Notes under the pieces: model-generated
Database searches by the model: none
The model's input: the letters and a program-made list of their open reading frames with translations, nothing else
Told to the model about the DNA's origin: nothing
Made by a program: the position numbers and the translations under genes
Shown: piece after piece, positions 37,567-48,117 of the stretch
Numbering within the stretch: position 1 is the stretch's first letter
Layout of the letters: every line of letters begins with the position of its first letter
DNA from: Candidatus Altimarinota bacterium
GTDB taxonomy: Bacteria; Patescibacteriota; Gracilibacteria; BD1-5; UBA6164
Direction of reading: 5' to 3'
NCBI GenBank assembly: GCA_019454605.1
Contig: JACFNZ010000003.1
Location: forward strand, 93,874 to 157,873
DNA: 64,000 nt

Positions 37567-38328
37567 ATGGGTAAGCTTAGAATTTGAATACTTTCATCAG
37601 TAAAACCAAGGTGTTTTGAATCTGTTTTAAATGATAATAGATTTAATGATGTAGAAAAATACTATGCTACTTTGAGTGAACAAGAAGTTTGGAGGAAAAA
37701 TTTAAAAATAAAAACTTTAAGAGAAAATATAGAATTTAAAGTTTTCTATACTTTAGAACAATTACCAAAAAAATGAGAATTTGATGGATATATTTTATGA
37801 TGATCACCACATATGGTGACTAGTAAAGAAGAATGGATGATAAAATTACAAAAATTTATTTACGATGAAATAAATTCTTGAAAAAGTGTTTTATGAGTTT
37901 GTTTTTGACACCAAATAATGTCAAATGCTTTTTGATGAAAAGTAGAATATTTAGATAAAAGAGAGTTATGAACTAGAGAAGTTTATTTAAATAAAGATGG
38001 GTTAAAAGATGAAATTTTCTCACAAATGAGATCACATTTTAAATCTATTTGGTCACATAAACAATATGTTTCAAATGCTTGAGAATGAGTTGCTTTAGGT
38101 GATAATAGTGTTTCACCAAATCAAATTATAAGATATTGAGATAATTCTTATTGAGTTCAATTTCATCCAGAATTTAGTAGAGAATTTGCAACATTTTTAG
38201 TAAAATTTTTATCAAGTGATTTAAAAAAAGAAAACCTTAATGAAGATAAAATTCTAAAAAAATTAAATAATTTATCACAAAATGAATCAAGTAAAATAAT
38301 TGAATTATTTTTGGAGAGTTTTAGGTAG
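37567..38328 (+). CDS. Class I glutamine amidotransferase
   Basis: 253 residues, a stand-alone GATase1 domain of the GMP-synthase-like (COG0518) type. The nucleophile elbow GVCFGHQIMSNAFGG lies near 118, with the oxyanion GGSPHMV near 80. The His-Glu pair is in VQFHPEFS near 200. It releases ammonia from glutamine for a partner synthetase. No synthetase domain is attached, so the partner is probably one of the two ligases just upstream. The sequence resembles COG0518 more than the GatD lipid-II amidotransferase family (CFGHQ, not CGGYQ). It ends in TAG, a rare stop here. Confidence 0.85.
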
Positions 38329-38337
38329 AAATATTAA

Positions 38338-38366
38338 TTGACAAATAAAAAAGAATTCTATATACT
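38338..38366 (+). promoter_or_regulatory. Promoter of the DUF1566-like gene
   Basis: Exact TTGACA (38338-38343), a 17-base spacer and TATACT (38361-38366). It is one of the best sigma-70-like promoters in the window and suggests high expression. Confidence 0.7.
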
Positions 38367-38398
38367 ATTGTTATTAATTTAATATTAACTTTTATATT

Positions 38399-38935
38399 AT
38401 GAAGGAATTTTTAAAAAATGCTATAAAATGACTTACTATATGAATTTTTTCTATACTATGAGTTTTACTTGTAGTATATGCTGCATGAGAGATTTCTAAA
38501 TTAAATGACACAAAGACATCATGATCTACATTAACTCTTACTAGTTGGAATAATTTAGTAAATAAAGTAGATGAATTAGTTGATAAAGTAAATGCACAAC
38601 CAGTAAATCAATGATGAAGTAATATACCTACAGAGATAAGCCCAGAACAACCAGCAGCATATTATACTGCTGCTATTTGAAATTGTTTAAAATTAGATAA
38701 ATCATGAAAATGATGGAGATTACCTACTATAAATGAACTAGCTTTATTTGTCTGAAAAAAAGATATAGATGGTAATAACTTTAATAATGTTTATAGTTTT
38801 ACTGCTACATCTATACCATATGGTGATAGTAACTCAAATTATTGGATTTTATATTTATTTAATTTATATAATTGAAATTACACAACTACTTATCCTACTA
38901 ATCTTACTACTTATACTTACCGTTGTGTTCGTTAA
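38399..38935 (+). CDS. Exported DUF1566-like surface protein
   Basis: 178 residues. One hydrophobic segment (~10-30), probably an uncleaved anchor, is followed by a spacer and a C-terminal domain with WRLPTINELALF near 106, SNYWILYLFNLYNG near 150 and the terminal TYRCVR. WRLPT..EL with a Trp-rich middle and R-C-V-R ending is the DUF1566 (Lcl-like) pattern seen in bacterial surface and phage-tail adhesins. CGT arginines appear only at the end. It has its own strong promoter, independent of the upstream ligase operon. A binding role is inferred; no ligand is known. Confidence 0.7.
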
Positions 38936-39013
38936 ATAGTAATTTTTTATTTTTAAAATCATAAGCTTGATTTATTTATTTTTTATAATAAAATAAAGTA
39001 AATTAATAAAAAG

Positions 39014-41260
39014 ATGATGGTTGATTTACAAAAAACATTAAAAAACTATTTCAAACTAGATAATTTTAGAAATAACCAAGAATATATTATAAAGAGTGTT
39101 TTAGACAAAAAAGACACTCTTGTTTTTATGCCAACTTGATGATGAAAATCACTTACTTATCAACTCCCTTGAGTTATATTAAATTGACTTACTATTGTTA
39201 TTTCTCCACTTATTTCGCTACAAAAGGATCAAGTTGATAAACTAAATAATTTAAAAATTAGAGCAGAAGTTTTAAACTCTACTTTATCAAATATAGAAAA
39301 AATTATGATACTTGAAGAGATTTCTTTATGAAACTCTATAAAGTTTTTATATGTAGCTCCAGAAAGGCTTTATGACACAGAATTTTTAAATACAATAAAA
39401 AATATAAAAATCTCACAAATAGTTATAGATGAGGCTCATTGTATATCTCAGTGGTGACATGATTTTAGACCAAGTTATTTAAAAATTAAAGATTTTATTA
39501 ATAATTTAAGAGAAAAAATAAATTTCCCAATAATAGCTCTAACAGCAACAGCAACTCCAAAAGTAAAAGCAGATATTATTCAAAGACTTTGAATAACAAA
39601 TTATAATTCATTTACTTCTTGATTTGATAGAAAAAATTTATGATTTATAGTTAGAGAAATATCAAAAGAAGATGAAAAATTGCAAAAAGTTTTAGAAATA
39701 ATTCAAAAAACTCCACCTTTTTGAATTATTTATTGTTCAAGTGTAAAAAATGTGTCAAAAGTATATCAATTTTTACTTTGAGAGTGAATTAGAGTTTGAA
39801 TTTATAATTGAGAAATGAATTGAAACCTAAGAGAAAAAGAACAAAATAATTTTATGAATTGAAATTATGATGTAATAGTTGCAACAAATGCCTTTGGTAT
39901 GTGAATTGATAAAGCAGATATCCGTTATGTAATTCATTATAATTTACCTTGAAGTATTGAAAATTATTATCAAGAAGTTTGAAGAGCTTGAAGAGATGGT
40001 AAAAATAGCTATTGAGTTATACTAGCTTCTTACCAAGATACAATTATACAAGAGTTTTTTATAGAAAATTCATATCCTCCTAAAGAAGATATTTTAAAGT
40101 TTTATAATTATTTATATAAAGATTTTGAGCTTTGAGAAGGTAAAAATCAAATAATTTTAAAAACATATAATTCAATGGCTATAGAAAGCTCTATTTGAAG
40201 TGATTTAAAGGTTTGAAGTATATTAAATATTATGCAAAAATATGATATTTTAAAAAAATGATATAATGATTTTTGAGAGCAAAATGATTTTAGATGAAGA
40301 TGAATTACTTTATTATTACCAAAATTAAAAGAAGAAAATTTACCTATTTTGTGGTGACATCAAGAATTATTAAAAAATGAATCTTATTTTAAATTAGAAC
40401 AAGTTAAAAAATTGCTTTTTCGTCCAGGATGTAGAAAAAAATTTATTTTAGAATATTTTCAAGACGAAGATGATTTAAAAAACCTAAAAAATAATTGTGG
40501 AACTTGTGATTACTGTATTGATCAAAAAAAGATGGAAAACATGGAGATAAAAGATATAATTCCATATAATCAATATATTTTAATACTTGAATTTATTAAA
40601 AGATTTGATAATAAATTTTGAAGTCAAATACTTGCTTGAATTTTAATTTGAAGTAAAGAAAAAAAATTAACTGATTGGAATTTAGATTTAGATAAAGACT
40701 TTTGAAGTTTTGAAATATATTCAAAAAATTTTATTTTAGCTATTTTTGATACATTGATAGAAAATGATTTTTTGTATAAAACAAGTGGACAATACCCTAA
40801 AATATGACTAACTTCTAATTGAATAAATACTTTATTTAATACTAAAATCATTATAGACAACTTTGACAAATTAAATAATTTGTTATATTTTAAAACAAGA
40901 TTTTTAGAAAAAAAAGAAGAAAAAATAAAAAAAATAAAAGTTGAAAAAATAGATACTTATACTGAAACTCTTAATTTATTAAAAGAAAATATTTCATTAA
41001 AAGAAATTTCAAAAAAAAGAGAATTATGATTACAAACTATAGAAGATCATATAGTAAAATTATACCAGTTTAATAAACTAACATTAAGTGAAGTAATAAA
41101 ATTTTCAAGTATAGATAAGTTAAAAAAAGTTAAAAATGCAATAAAAAATAACTCACTAGAAATTGATAAATTAAAACCCATAAAAGAATTACTTGAAAGT
41201 GATATAAGTTATTTTGACATAAAACTTTCAATTTCAATGATAGATAAAAAAGATTTATAA
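39014..41260 (+). CDS. recQ: ATP-dependent DNA helicase RecQ
   Basis: 748 residues. Walker A PTGGGKS near 38 and the DEAH box VIDEAHCISQWGHDFR near 140. The conserved C-terminal helicase motifs ATNAFGMGIDKADIR near 295 and YQEVGRAGRDGK near 322 follow. The RecQ zinc site is CRKKFILEYF with CGTCDYC (~475-505). The C-terminus (~640-690) holds a winged-helix/HTH_40-like segment (EISKKRELGLQTIEDHIVKL) instead of an HRDC domain. RecQ unwinds DNA during recombination and repair. An ATG ATG start is present; the first was chosen. It is followed by ybeY 12 bases later. Confidence 0.95.
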
Positions 41261-41272
41261 ATAATTAAATAT

Positions 41273-41716
41273 ATGTTTAAATATCAAATAATTACAAACC
41301 CAAATTTCTTAATAGATGAAGAAATTATAAAAAATATATTTTTAGAAGTAGACAATATTATAGACAAAAAACAAAATTGAATTTTAAATATAGTTTTTGT
41401 TACTTTAGATGAAATTCAAAAATTAAATAAAGATTATAGACAAAAAGATTATGCAACAGATGTTTTATCTTTTCATTATTTTTTAGACTTTTTGTTAGTT
41501 AAAGATGATGAAATAGCTTGAGAATTAATTTTTGCAGAAGAAAAAATTATCTCTCAATGAATTGAGTATTGACTTTGAACACAAAAAGAATTTTATAAAC
41601 TATTAATTCACTCAATTTTACATATTTTATGATTTGATCATGAAATAGATAGTGATTATGAAATTATGCAAAATTATGAAAATGTTATTTGGAATAAAAT
41701 ATTTGATAAAAACTAA
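41273..41716 (+). CDS. ybeY: Endoribonuclease YbeY (16S rRNA maturation)
   Basis: 147 residues, a normal length. The zinc-binding motif is HSILHILGFDHEID near 114 (HxxxHxxxxxH), and the family's YATDVLSF segment is near 64. YbeY is a single-strand endoribonuclease involved in 16S rRNA 3'-end maturation and ribosome quality control. It is probably co-transcribed with recQ. A TATAAT at 41726-41731 just after its stop may be a promoter for the secretion-like genes that follow. Confidence 0.93.
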
Positions 41717-41758
41717 AAAAAGTGATATAATAGAAAAAATATTATTTAATATTTAAAT

Positions 41759-42175
41759 ATGCAATATAAAATTCCTGTTCAAATTGAAAATGAAGATCCA
41801 ATACTTTTATGATTAAGTTTAAAGCAACTTTGAATTATTATGGGAGGTTTTTGAATTGCTTATTGAATTTTTAAATCACTTGAACCAAACACTTGACCAG
41901 AAATAGCAGCAATTCCAGCTATAATAGTGGCTTTAATCACTTTATGAGTAGCATTATTTAAACACTCTGAAATGACTTTTTTGCCATTTATACTTGCATT
42001 TTTAAGATTTCATATAAATTATAAAGAAAGAACTTGGAAGATGTGAGTAGATAGCCATAATCCACTTGATATATGAATTATTACAATTAATGATAAAAAA
42101 GAGGAAAAACAAATAGATTTACAAACTAAAAAAGAAAAACTTTCTACCTTAGAAGACAATTTATCTAAAATATAA
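41759..42175 (+). CDS. PrgI-family (VirB3-like) type IV secretion membrane protein
   Basis: 138 residues. It starts with YKIPVQIENEDPILLGLSLKQL (motif split: IENEDPIL...LSLKQL), the PrgI hallmark, then two closely spaced membrane helices (~30-47 and ~55-72). After LRFHINYKERTWK comes a soluble acidic/Lys tail. PrgI proteins are the VirB3 counterparts in Gram-positive-type type IV secretion systems and normally sit next to the VirB4/TraC ATPase. Here the next gene is a TraC-N-like protein with no ATPase domain. Confidence 0.75.
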
Positions 42176-42186
42176 TTAAAGTTATT

Positions 42187-42894
42187 ATGTCAGTAAAAAG
42201 CAATAAAAATCAAATTCCAGATACTTCAACACAAAGATATTTACCATTTTCTCAAATAAGAGAAAATATTATGATTATGAAAGATGATTCAGCTAGAGTT
42301 GTTTTAAAATGTTCTGCTATAAATTTTTTACTTAAAAGTATTGAAGAACAAGATGCTATAATTATGAGTTTTCAAAGATTTTTAAACTCAATAGATTTTC
42401 CTATACAAATAATAGTTAGATCAACAAAACTTGATATTGAAGCTTATTTAAATAAATTAAATACACTTGCTTTAAAACAAACAAATCCATTATTACAAAA
42501 TCAAACTTATGAATATATAGAATATCTAAAAAAATTAATAGAAGTAGCTCAAATTATGAGAAAAGATTTTTATATAGTAGTTGCAGTTGATTCAGAGTGA
42601 GATTTGAGTGTTAGAGATCTATCTATTTTATGAAAATTTAAAAATTTTTGGGCTTCAATAAACGGACAAGATGATTTAATCAAAATAAAACAACAAATAA
42701 AAAGACTTACTAAGCATAAAAAATCACTTTCAACTAGAGTAAATGCTGTAAAAACAAGCCTTGAATCTATTTGAATAAAAGCAACAGAGCTTGATAAAAA
42801 TGACTTAGTAAAATTTTTAAAAGAATACTACAACCCAACTTTAGATAGTATGCAAACTATAAAATCAGATGTAGAAAATTATAATTTAATATAA
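42187..42894 (+). CDS. TraC/VirB4 N-terminal-domain-like protein lacking the ATPase domain
   Basis: 235 residues, soluble. The segment DTSTQRYLPFSQIRENIM (~12-29) followed by VVLKCSAINF and the ...QRFLNSIDFPIQIIVRST segment near 72 resembles the N-terminal domain of conjugative VirB4/TraC-type proteins as often found beside PrgI in CPR genomes. There is no Walker A or B, and the gene stops cleanly at TAA, so it is a stand-alone domain, not a truncation by frameshift. The C-terminal half is helical. It may dock to the membrane parts encoded on either side; the motor ATPase must be elsewhere. Confidence 0.55.
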
Positions 42895-42899
42895 AAATC

Positions 42900-43250
42900 A
42901 TGAATAAATTAAAATATATATTTTTTTGAATTTTATTATCAAATCATGCCAAAATATTTGCTTGAGATGCTGGTATTTTAGGAGGAGTTGACCAAGAAAA
43001 AATTAGAAAATGAAATATACATACAGACGATATCCCAAAAATAATTTCTTATGCAATTGATTATTTACTTTGATTTGCTGCTACTATTTCTATTGTTTTT
43101 ATAATTATTTGAGCTTATAAAATAGCTATTTGAAGTATTGATTGAGATAAGTCTGAATGAAAAAAAACTATTATGCTTGCAATTTGATGATTTGTGCTTG
43201 CCTCACTTAGTTGGCTTATATTAAAACTTGTAATTGATAATTTTTCTTAA
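42900..43250 (+). CDS. Two-helix pilin-like protein (VirB2/T4SS-pilin type)
   Basis: 116 residues. A signal-like N-terminus (LKYIFFGILLSNHAKIFA, ~4-21) is followed by a short linker and two membrane helices (~56-75 and ~90-110) separated by a charged loop containing GDKSEGKKT. This is the layout of VirB2/TrbC pilins and of the T4SS_pilin family common in CPR bacteria. It follows the TraC-N-like gene with a 5-base gap. A role in a secretion or DNA-transfer channel is inferred from context. Confidence 0.6.
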
Positions 43251-43252
43251 AA

Positions 43253-43717
43253 ATGAGTAATGATTTAATTTACAATTGGAGTTTTTCTAGTGAAAAACAA
43301 AGAGGAAATTTGTGGTATATAATAGCTCTTTCAATAATTATTTGACTTGTAGTTTGGGGGTTTTTTACAAGACAATATATATTTTCAATTTTAGTTATTT
43401 TAGTAACTTGAGTTTATTTTTTTGTTGAAAATAATTCAGAAAGTTTAATTACAGTACAAGTAACTAATTTATGAATAAAGGTTAACAATTTTTTTTATGA
43501 TTTTTCAAAAATAGAAAATTACTCTATAATATACTCTTGAGAAAATGCTATACTTTTAAGACTTGAGTTAGGAAAAAAAGGTTTAAGGTATCTAAACTTA
43601 CAAATAGATAATAATATAGCTTTAAACTTAAAACAGATATTGCCAAACTTTTTAAATGAAAATGAAAATTGAGAATTAACATTTAATGAAAAAATAATTA
43701 AATTACTTAAGTTGTAA
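43253..43717 (+). CDS. Membrane protein with two helices and soluble tail, unknown
   Basis: 154 residues. Two hydrophobic segments (~22-40, ~45-60) follow the start IYNWSFSSEKQRG. The remaining ~90 residues form a soluble domain with alternating hydrophobic residues. It starts 2 bases after the pilin-like gene and closes the type IV secretion-like set. No family was recognised. Confidence 0.6.
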
Positions 43718-43791
43718 AAAAAAAGTAATTATTTGTAATTTTTAAAAAAATTATTAAATTAAAAATATATTATTTTTTTAATTAAAAAATT

Positions 43792-44190
43792 ATGAAAATA
43801 CTTTTTTCAATAATATTAAATGCTTCAATTTTGTTTGTAATTTGGTATATGTTAAATACTGATACAAACCCAACAGCTGTAGTAGTATTGCCAGATTGAA
43901 TAAATGCTTGGAAAACATATTTGCTTTGATGAGTTATTTTATGATTTTTAAATATTTTTGTAAAACCTGTTTTAAAACTTATAGGATTACCTTTGTTTTT
44001 TATCTATCCAATCATATCGCTTATAATCAATGCAATCATACTTTGGCTATTATCACAAACAATAAATAACTTTTTAAATACTATAACCTATATGAGATTT
44101 GAAATCAATTGAGTATTTAATTTTATAATTGCAGTTGCAATTTTTACAATTTTAAATATTGTATACTCATTATTATTTAATAAAAAATAA
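43792..44190 (+). CDS. Four-helix membrane protein, phage-holin-4-superfamily-like
   Basis: 132 residues and four hydrophobic segments. The segment GVILGFLNIFVKPVLKLIGLPLFF (core NIFVKPVLKLIGLPL, ~55-69) and the second-half INAIILWLLSQ match the conserved pattern of the PF04020-type (4 TMS holin superfamily) proteins, which are chromosomal in many bacteria and not necessarily phage-derived. The biological role of this family is unclear. No phage genes are nearby. Confidence 0.65.
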
Positions 44191-44193
44191 AAA

Positions 44194-44421
44194 ATGTCTG
44201 ATTTAGTGTCAATTTTTACTATTACACAAGTAGTAATTTCAATATTACTTATAATTATAGTTTTAATTCAAAATAAAAATGTTACTTTAAATTTATCTAG
44301 TATGTGATGAGGAATGTGAGAAGTAACAAGAAGATGACGAGAAAAAGTTTTACATAATACAACTATAGTATTGTGAACTTTATTTATTTTAAATGCATTA
44401 GTACTTTTTATTTTAAGATAA
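44194..44421 (+). CDS. secG: Preprotein translocase subunit SecG
   Basis: 75 residues. The first helix ends in LIIIVLIQNKN, then the conserved loop GGGMGEVTRRG (~37-47) and EKVLHNTTIVLGTLF in the second helix. Length, two helices and the glycine-rich loop are typical. SecG works with SecY (55.1-56.4 kb) and SecA (7.8 kb). One codon in the loop (RRG-x-EK) is CGA, a rare codon here whose meaning is uncertain. Gap to the previous gene is 3 bases. Confidence 0.9.
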
Positions 44422-44441
44422 AAGTAAAAAAATAAAAAACT

Positions 44442-46571
44442 ATGAATAATGAAAACTTAAATAGACTAAAAAAATACTTATTTTTGATAAGTATATTTTT
44501 TGTTATATTAACTTGAAGTCATATAATATATACTTATTTATATGATAATGCCATAGAAACTCCTATGGAATGATGAAGTGTATCTGAATGAATTGTTTGA
44601 GATTTCCCAAATTTAAATCCTCTTTTAAATAACACAGATTATAATAAAAATATAAATTATTTATTATATAGATGATTATTAAAATACGATATAAAAAAAG
44701 ATGAAATAATAGGTGATTTAGCAAATTGTAATTTAAAAAATTTATCAAATATAGAGTGTTATTTAAAAGATAATATTTTTTGGTCTAATTGAGATAAAAT
44801 AACTATTGACGATGTAATTGCTACATTTAATATATTAAAAAACTCAGATATAAACCCAACACTCCTTGCTTTGATTAAAGATACTTCTATTGAAAATCAA
44901 AATTGAGCAATTGTTTTTAAAAACAAAATAAAAGATATAGCCTTTTTACAAGTTTTATTTCAATGAATATTACCTAAAAAAATATTAGACAATATATGAA
45001 ATACTGAAATGTATTGAAAGTTTAACCCATTAAATTGAATTTATTCTTGACCTTATAAGGTTGATACAGTTAGTTATGATGATAGTTTATGAATTCAAAA
45101 ACTTATTTTAATAAAAAATGAGTATTATAAAGAAAAAAATATTTTAATTTCAAAGTATATCTATAAAATTTTTAAAGATCAAACTCAATTATTAAAACAT
45201 AAAGATTTAGTAAATATTTTTTTTGATAAAAATAAAATACTTGCTGATTCAATGCCTAGACTTGAGAAATATAGTTATTATTTAAATCAATACAATATCT
45301 TGTTTTTAAATGAAGAAAAGTTAAATAACTTAGATTTAAGAAACTTTATTTTATCTAAAATAGATATAAAAAATATATTAAATATTTTATGAAAATGATA
45401 TATAGAAGATGATGATATATTTTTAAATAAAGAGTTAGTTCAGAATTTTAGTTTAAAAAATTCAAATATTGAAAGTATTTTAAAAGAAAGTGGTTATTAT
45501 AAAAAAGATTTCTTAGTTAATTATTTGCTTGATAAAGAAAAGCAAAAAGAAGAAAAAATTGAAAATAGTAATTTAATATATATAAAATCTCCTGTTAACA
45601 AAAAATATAGCTTCTTATCAAAAGATGATTTATTAATAGAGTGAGATATTTGAAGTAAAAAGCCAGATGAAATTTATATAAATGACTATAAATTATCTTC
45701 ATATAAACCTTGAGATAAAAAGTTTTATTATAGATTAAAAACAGAGTTTAAAAATTATGCTATTTGAGATAATTGATATAAAGTATATTTTGTTTCAAAT
45801 AAAGAGAAAAAATTAGTTGAAACTTTTTATATTACATATAATACTGACGAAAAAAAATTAGATGAATCAAAAAAAGTACTTGAAGAAAAAATAAAAAAAT
45901 CAAATAATGAGTCTAAAATAGAAATAGATAAAAAAATACAAGATAAAATATTATCTCTACCAGATAATAACTATTATAATAAAGATTTAAATAAATTTTT
46001 ATTAAGATTACTTTATATAGAAAATAAAGATGATATACTAAAAACAGCAAATATTATAAAAACTTCTCTAGAAACTTTTGGTATAGGTGTTGATTTGGTT
46101 CCAACCTCAATAACAGATTTGAATAAAAAAATAATATCTTGAGAAAAAAATTATGACATACTTATATTATGACTTGATTTAGGATATTTTCCACAAAATA
46201 TTTATCCATATTTCCATTCAAGCCAAGCTAAAAATTGATATAATTTTTCTTGAGTTAAAAATCTTGATTTAGATATTTATTTAGAAGAATTAAAACAATG
46301 AGTATTATCAAGTGAAAAAGTTTTAGATTTAGAAAAAAAATCAATTGAAATATTTGCTTTAAAACAAATATTTAAACCACTTTATTTGAAAGAAAGTATA
46401 GTTTTAATTGATAATAATATAAAAAATTTTATTTTACCTCAAAACACTCCATCAGATTTGTTGATTAATGAAGCTTTGCTTGATTCTTATGTTGTTTCAG
46501 ATAGAAAAATAGATTTTTCTAAAAAAAGTATAAAATGATTTTATGATTTTGTAAAAAAAGCGTTTAATTAA
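44442..46571 (+). CDS. Family 5 (peptide-type) extracellular solute-binding protein, enlarged
   Basis: 709 residues. An N-terminal membrane anchor (~12-32) without a lipobox Cys precedes GGSVSEGIVGDFPNLNPLL (~46-64), the start of SBP_bac_5. LKDNIFWSNGDKITIDDVIATF near 105 (core WSNGDKITIDDV) is the family signature. The C-terminal lobe (~500-709) includes DILILGLDLGYFP. Between the lobes lies a ~130-residue stretch (~365-475) with beta-strand-like spacing that the family usually lacks. Such proteins bind oligopeptides for ABC importers, but no ABC transporter gene is next to it. Its stop overlaps the next start (TAATG). Confidence 0.75.
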
Positions 46572-47473
46572 TGGAAAAAAATTATATTTTAAAATCATGG
46601 GATTTAGTTAATCATGACAATAAAATTAAAAAATTTTATTTTATCCCATGACTTATATGAGTTATTTTCTTGATGATAATTTTAGTTTATCAAGTTATAT
46701 ATACTTATGTAGTATTGTTTAATAAGCAAGATAAAGCACTTTGAATTATTTTGAATATATTTCATTCAGAGTATTTTATTGAAGTTATTATTTTTTGATT
46801 AATTTTATTTATATTTTATATCATATTTATCCCAATTTGTGAATGAACTTTAATTTGGTATTTATCTAAAAAAGAATCTATAGATAAAGAAGTTAGTATT
46901 TGAGATAGTTTTTGAGGGGGATTATATTCATTTTTGCCACTTTTTGAGTATTGAAATATATTTAGTCAATTTAAATTTATAAGCATAATAAATATTTATT
47001 TATTTTGTCTTAGATTTATTTGAATTAAATATATTGAAATCTTAAGTAGTGCTTTTTTAGGTTTACTTTTAATTTCTGTTGTTATAAATATTTTATCTGT
47101 TTATTGAAAATTTGAAATAGTTTTAAATAATAAAAAGTCAATTGAAGCATTATCTGAATCTATAAAAATAGCTATTTTAAACATAAAAACTACTATAAAA
47201 ATTTATTTTTTCTTGTTTTTATTAAATCTAAGAATTTTATTAAATTTTTTTGTATTTTTACTTTTCCCAATAATTATATCTAGTGCGACTTTGTATATAA
47301 CATCAAAATTTTATTTATTTATAACAATCTCAATATTAACTACACTTTTTATAGCCTTAACTATAATACTTTGATATTTAGGTTGAGTTTTTGATATATT
47401 AAAAACTTCAATTTGGTATAATGCATATATAGATTGAAAAAATAAAGCTGATAATTTAAAAGATGAAAAATAA
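46571..47473 (+). CDS. Polytopic membrane protein of unknown function
   Basis: 300 residues with about six hydrophobic segments. It starts MEKNYILKSWDLV, with a cytoplasmic-looking start, and glycine-rich GDSFGGGLYSFLPLFEY near 118 is the most distinctive segment. The start overlaps the solute-binding gene's stop by one base, indicating translational coupling and possibly a functional partnership. It does not look like an ABC permease (no EAA loop seen). Function unknown. Confidence 0.65.
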
Positions 47474-47496
47474 TGTTAATTTTTTAAAAAATCTTT

Positions 47497-47523
47497 TTGC
47501 AAAAAAATAACTTTTTTTATAAT
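47497..47523 (+). promoter_or_regulatory. Possible promoter of the methyltransferase gene
   Basis: TTGCAA (47497-47502), a 15-base spacer and TATAAT (47518-47523), 36 bases before the ATG. Confidence 0.4.
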
Positions 47524-47559
47524 CTTAATCTAAGTCTAAATTTTTTAATAAAAAACAAA

Positions 47560-48117
47560 ATGTGATTTAATAAAATAGCTTTAAAAAATTATAAAAATAT
47601 TTGATCTCTTGCTCGTTCGTCAAAGTTTTTATATAAAAAAATGGTTTGTAATATAGATTTTTCAAAAGATTTAAAATTAGTTGAATATGGTCCAGGGGAT
47701 TGAGTTTTTACAGACGAATTAATTAAACAAACAACAAAAGATTCAAAAATATATCTTTTTGAAATAGATCCTTATTTTTGTGATTTATTAAAAGAAAAAT
47801 ATAAAAATAATTCAAAAATAACTATTTATGATAAAAGTGCTATAATTGCAAAAGATTTATTTGATGAAAATTCTATAGACTGTGTTTTAAGTAGCTTACC
47901 ACTTGCTTTTATTGATGATAATAATGTAAATCAAATACTAAGTACTTCAAAAAATATTTTAAAACCTGAATGAAATTTTGTTCAATATCAATATTTTTTA
48001 CAAAATAAAAATAATATAAAAAATGTATTTTGAAATATAAATTATAAATTTACACCACTAAATTTTCCTCCAGCCTTTGTTTATGTTTGTCAAAAAAAAT
48101 TATGAGCAAAAATATAA
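47560..48117 (+). CDS. SAM-dependent methyltransferase, phospholipid N-methyltransferase-like
   Basis: 185 residues. SAM-binding motif I is LVEYGPGDGVFTDELI near 46. The acidic motif II is LFEIDPYF near 71, and SSLPLAF near 118 replaces motif IV. The overall layout and the SxLPLxF segment resemble the PmtA-type phospholipid N-methyltransferase and rRNA-dimethylase-like families. The substrate is not certain. The start codon is followed directly by a TGA Gly. The next gene starts inside its 3' end (16-base overlap), so the two are coupled. Confidence 0.75.

Noticed and set aside
37567..38328. GATase as GatD of a GatD/MurT pair
   Set aside because: The nucleophile motif is VCFGHQ, as in GMP-synthase-like amidotransferases, and the ligase partner resembles MurF without the MurT zinc-ribbon cysteines.
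43792..44190. Holin-like protein as evidence of a prophage
   Set aside because: The family is widespread in non-phage chromosomal settings and there are no integrase, capsid, terminase or lysis genes nearby.
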